From Thermodesulfobacteriota bacterium (GTDB lineage Bacteria; Desulfobacterota; GWC2-55-46), in the NCBI GenBank assembly GCA_030583865.1, contig CP129479.1:1314744-1378743 (forward strand): a DNA stretch of 64,000 nt, read 5' to 3'. Each line of letters opens with the position of its first letter. Within the stretch, counting starts at the first letter, position 1. Below are positions 61,471 through 64,000 of the stretch, piece after piece. Below the pieces are notes generated by a model. It was not told the DNA's origin. It was given only the letters and a program-made list of their open reading frames with translations, and did no database searches. Both the position numbers and the translations under genes were made by a program.

Positions 61471-61786
61471 ATGGCTGGAGCGCGAAAAAACTCGCATAAG
61501 GCCTCAAATGTCACGACCGACCACGAGGAAATAAAAAACTGGGTCGAGTCCAGGGGAGGGCATCCGGCGTCAGTTAAGCGGACGCGCGAGGGGGACGGCT
61601 CAGGCATACTCCGGATCGATTTCCCCGGATACGAAGGGGGGCGGGTCGCTTGAGCCAATATCCAGGGAGGAGTTCTTCGAGCAGTTCGAGAGCCGAAAGC
61701 TCGCATTCCTCTACCAGGAAAAAACGGCTTCCGGAGAGGTCAGCCGCTTCAATAAGATTGTTTCGAGGGAGGAATCTTACTTATGA
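61471..61786 (+). pseudogene. Small conserved protein, frameshifted at a G-run
   Basis: The first part, from ATG 61471 with GGGAGG before it, reads SHKASNVTTDHEEIKNWVES and GSGILRIDFPGYEGG, then goes off into RVA and stops. One base later the frame continues SLEPISREEFFEQFESRKLA, FLYQEKTASGEVSRFNKIV to TGA 61784-61786. Removing one G of the six at 61636-61641 gives a protein of about 104 aa. It resembles small conserved proteins that read ...IRIDFPGY..SLE.ISWDEFF...LAFLYQ...... It is either inactivated or a base-call artefact. Confidence 0.75.
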
Positions 61787-61933
61787 AAAACTCGTGTTTG
61801 TTGCTGGTTAGCGCACTTTCCTCATGCAGAGTATGAGGCGCGCCGATGAGTATGTGATGATGCATTCGCCGTCACCCGGAAAGACAAAGAGAGGCTCCAT
61901 GGTTTCAATCCATTTCAGGAAAAAGGAATACCC

Positions 61934-62334
61934 ATGGAGAAGCAGTTCAGGAACTGGTCTGACCTTAACAGCAAGCCTTTCAACAAGAACGAGGTCCATC
62001 CGTACACACGGTGCCGCGGCATCCTGATGAACGGGATTGAGACCGAGGCAACGATATTCCTAAATCAATTAGCGCGGCATAGCAACGATATGGACGTAAA
62101 GAGGAGCGTCGCGGCCACCCGCAGGATTGAGCAGCAGCAGCAAAAGGCGCTGAACTGGATGATACCGGCGTCGCGTACGAGCAGGTGGCGGTGGAGCTTA
62201 CGGCCTGGCTGTGCCAGAACGAGCCGGACCCTTATCGGAAACCGAGTTCGTGCCGAGAGGCGAGCTTAAGAAGGATTCACGCTTATCTCCTGAAAGGAGA
62301 GCATCCTGTAGACCGCCTCAGGGAAGCTGCCTGA
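61934..62334 (+). pseudogene. Degenerate ferritin-like family gene
   Basis: The 5' part (from ATG 61934 with AAAAGGA before it) reads LMNGIETEATIFLNQLARHS and RRIEQQQQKALNWMIP. In another frame after about 62165, TGVAYEQVAVELTAWLCQNE and PDPYRK follow, then to TGA 62332. The two parts are adjacent pieces of one known helical family, with some residues between them lost and the C-terminus replaced. It lacks the long C-terminus that I recall for the family, so it is not functional. It neighbours another broken gene. Confidence 0.55.
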
Positions 62335-62353
62335 GAAATATCAGTCAGCCACA

Positions 62354-62390
62354 AAAAAGGGCTATGGCGCATGCCGTAGCCCTTTTTTTT
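62354..62390 (+). terminator. Rho-independent terminator
   Basis: AAGGGCTATGGC and GCCGTAGCCCTT pair (one G-T), followed by eight T residues. It ends the broken-gene region. On the other strand, AAAAAA follows. Confidence 0.85.
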
Positions 62391-62621
62391 CGTGGTATTC
62401 AGCCATTAAAAGCCCGTCACCGCCACATGGCGTTTATGTCGCATAATGGATATTATGTCAAATCAAGGATGGTTCGGCTGGAGAGTGACAGATAAGCGGG
62501 CCCCCTTCCGTGAAGTCCATCCTCATCTTTGAATTTGTTTGTTATCTCAATATGTTGACAGAGGTTGTTGAGAAAGAGTCTTATATTTTTAGCAACGGCC
62601 TTCCTAAGTTACACGCGCCTT

Positions 62622-63515
62622 CTATCCCCTCGGGTGCTTTCCCTTATGCAGGTTCTTGAGTCGTTCGTTCGTTATGTGGGTATATATCTGGGTGGTGGAT
62701 ATGTCCGCGTGCCCCAGCATGGCCTGGACTATCCTCAGGTCGGCTCCCCTTTCAAGGAGGTGTGTGGCGAACGAGTGGCGTATTATGTGGGGCTTGCACC
62801 TGGCCCTGCCTATCCCTGCCAGAAGTGCGTACTTCTTTATCAGCGCCCAGAAGTTCTGGCGGGTCATACAGGCGCCTCTTGCGGTAAGAAAGAGCGCCCC
62901 TGTCTTCCTGTTGCCGGGGAACGAGGGCCTGGATTCGTCGATATACCTCTTGAGCCAATGCATCGCCGCGTCCCCGAGCGGGACCATCCTTTCCCTTGAG
63001 CCCTTGCCAAAGGCAGTGAGATAGCCGCCCTGGAGGCTTATGTTGTTTGTATGGAGGTTCGTAAGCTCTGACACTCGTAGGCCGGTGGCGTAGAGCGTCT
63101 CAAGCATGGCCTTGTCGCGCAGCCCCAGCGCGTTATCCAGCGAAGGGGCAGAAAGAAGCCTCTCAACCTCGTCTATAGAAAGGAACTCGGGGAGCTTCTG
63201 GCGGACCTTGGGCATGTCCACCCTGGAGCATGGAGACTCGTTTACGGCCCCCCTTCCGGCAAGGAACTTATAAAACCCCCTCAGGGTCACAAGGGCCCTG
63301 GCGTACGACCGCGCTGAAAGGCCCCTTTCGCTCGAATGTTTCAGAAAGGACGATATGTCACCGGGGGTCGCCTGAAGCAGGTCCTTTCCGGCCATGTACT
63401 CGCTGAAATTAGAGAGGTCTTTCTTATAGCTCAGGCGGGTATTCAGGGAGAGGCCCTTTTCCACCACGATGTGGTCGAGGAAGGCCTGTACAGGGTCCCT
63501 CCCCAGGCAGCTCAT
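62622..63515 (-). CDS. xerD: Site-specific tyrosine recombinase XerD
   Basis: This 297-aa recombinase should resolve chromosome dimers at dif, with XerC. The N-terminal core-binding domain (FLDHIVVEKGLSLNTRLSYK) is followed by the catalytic domain with Arg in TGLRVSELTNL, Lys in GKGSRERMVPLG, HxxR in HIIRHSFATHLLERG, and GHADISTTQIYTH with nucleophile Tyr. The length and the ending are typical of XerD. Its start overlaps the GlnD stop by 4 nt, so the genes are coupled. Confidence 0.93.
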   Translation of the reverse strand: MSCLGRDPVQAFLDHIVVEKGLSLNTRLSYKKDLSNFSEYMAGKDLLQATPGDISSFLKHSSERGLSARSYARALVTLRGFYKFLAGRGAVNESPCSRVDMPKVRQKLPEFLSIDEVERLLSAPSLDNALGLRDKAMLETLYATGLRVSELTNLHTNNISLQGGYLTAFGKGSRERMVPLGDAAMHWLKRYIDESRPSFPGNRKTGALFLTARGACMTRQNFWALIKKYALLAGIGRARCKPHIIRHSFATHLLERGADLRIVQAMLGHADISTTQIYTHITNERLKNLHKGKHPRG

Positions 63516-64000
63516 TTCGCCTCCGGCTCAGAAGGCTCGGTAAGTACCTTATACAGCTTATCGGCTATGTCGTTCAGGCGGTCCTTGAAAAATACCTTCT
63601 GCCCGAATATGTCCTTTACGTAGAAGATGTCCGCGGCCTGGTCGCCTTTTGTCGATATCTTGGCGACGAATATATAAAGGCCGAGCTTCGAGAGAGTGCT
63701 CGTGATGTCGTAGAGAAGCCCGATCCTGTTCTGTGTATGTATGTCCAGCACGGTGTAGGCCTCCGAGACCTCGTTGTCTATCTCGACGGTCGTCTTGACC
63801 CTGGGCCTGGCCTTGCTGTCGAGTATCGACGGCTTCCGCTTCCTTACAAGCGTTTCGACCTTTACGCGGCCCGAGAGCACCCCGGCAAGGTCTCCCTCGA
63901 TCTTCTCAAGCCTTGTCTCGTCGGTTATGAAGCCTCCCAGGGGGCCTGTAACCTGGAGTATGTCGAGCGCGATGCCGTTCCGGAGCGTATTAATCTGCGC
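63512..64000 (-). CDS. glnD: GlnD, bifunctional PII uridylyltransferase/UR enzyme, C-terminal part
   Basis: The gene enters from the right edge and is cut: about 162 C-terminal residues are visible. They include ITDETRLEKIEGDLAGVLSG, the linker RKRKPSILDSKARPRVKTTV and the second ACT domain EAYTVLDIHTQNRIGLLYDI, KISTKGDQAADIFYVKDIFG. The end matches GlnD closely. GlnD adds or removes UMP on PII protein in response to glutamine. XerD is translationally coupled downstream. Confidence 0.93.
   Translation of the reverse strand, partial: AQINTLRNGIALDILQVTGPLGGFITDETRLEKIEGDLAGVLSGRVKVETLVRKRKPSILDSKARPRVKTTVEIDNEVSEAYTVLDIHTQNRIGLLYDITSTLSKLGLYIFVAKISTKGDQAADIFYVKDIFGQKVFFKDRLNDIADKLYKVLTEPSEPEAK

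Noticed and set aside
61824-62027. 67-codon frame between the two broken genes
   Set aside because: It overlaps the start of the degenerate gene at 61934 and shows no motif.
62211-62495. 94-codon plus-strand frame
   Set aside because: It crosses the terminator at 62354 and the end of a degenerate gene, with no ribosome site or domain.
1-64000. CRISPR array
   Set aside because: I looked for regularly spaced identical repeats and found none; the only near repeats are the att pair, the three palindromes and short doublets.

Overview
The window looks like a chromosome segment from a GC-rich, Gram-negative, probably anaerobic bacterium of the Desulfobacterota/Nitrospirota type. I infer this from an RND efflux pump, a SLBB/Wzz/Wzi exopolysaccharide locus, GlnD, sigma-54 regulation, type IV pilins, a CxxC DUF1858 protein and heavy use of AGG (Arg) and ATA (Ile) codons. 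The exact taxon cannot be set from sequence alone.

Layout. 1-4.4 kb: RND efflux pump (adaptor and pump). 4.4-5.5 kb: an inverted-repeat element, then a CapA-like phosphoesterase whose frame is broken by one extra base. 5.5-9.2 kb: a compact sigma-54 module. It has a DUF1858 redox protein, two tiny membrane proteins (33 and 25 aa) behind a sigma-54 promoter, three GTTTCA-N4-TGAAAC palindromes, a PAS/AAA+/Fis activator with three PAS cysteines, and a D-2-hydroxyacid dehydrogenase. 9.2-11.7 kb: a DUF389 membrane protein and an unknown conserved protein. 12.1-27.9 kb: a 15.7 kb integrated element in tRNA-Arg(CCT), bounded by 45-bp direct repeats. It encodes an integrase, P4-type helicase, Mu-like major capsid protein, minor tail Z-like protein, tape measure, two AlpA-like regulators, TumE/TumA and a lone HigA. 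I find no portal, terminase or protease, so it is a phage satellite or a reduced prophage.

27.9-29.5 kb: an AT-rich HNH-like gene beside a cluster of strong palindromes. 29.5-35.2 kb: ZupT-like transporter, RhlE-like helicase, a small exported protein and PolA. 35.4-40.1 kb: a signalling operon of HTH-receiver, GAF/PAS sensor, histidine kinase with degenerate receiver, and a canonical receiver. 40.1-44.2 kb: MoxR-DUF58-TgpA operon on the opposite strand. 44.3-53.6 kb: exopolysaccharide export and assembly genes ending in an AT-rich cassette (glycoside-hydrolase-like lipoprotein and polymerase) followed by a scrap of a GC-rich ligase-like gene. 53.6-54.9 kb: two type IV pilin genes, the first with a sigma-54 promoter and paired upstream repeats. 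55-61 kb: CopA, a ferritin-like/receiver fusion, an AsnC-type ligand domain, DUF362 and HDOD proteins. 61.4-62.4 kb: two broken small genes. 62.6-64 kb: XerD and the 3' end of GlnD.

The most promising little-described systems are the sigma-54 microprotein module at 6.0-8.1 kb and the tRNA-Arg element with its unusual gene content and hairpin-rich gene junctions.
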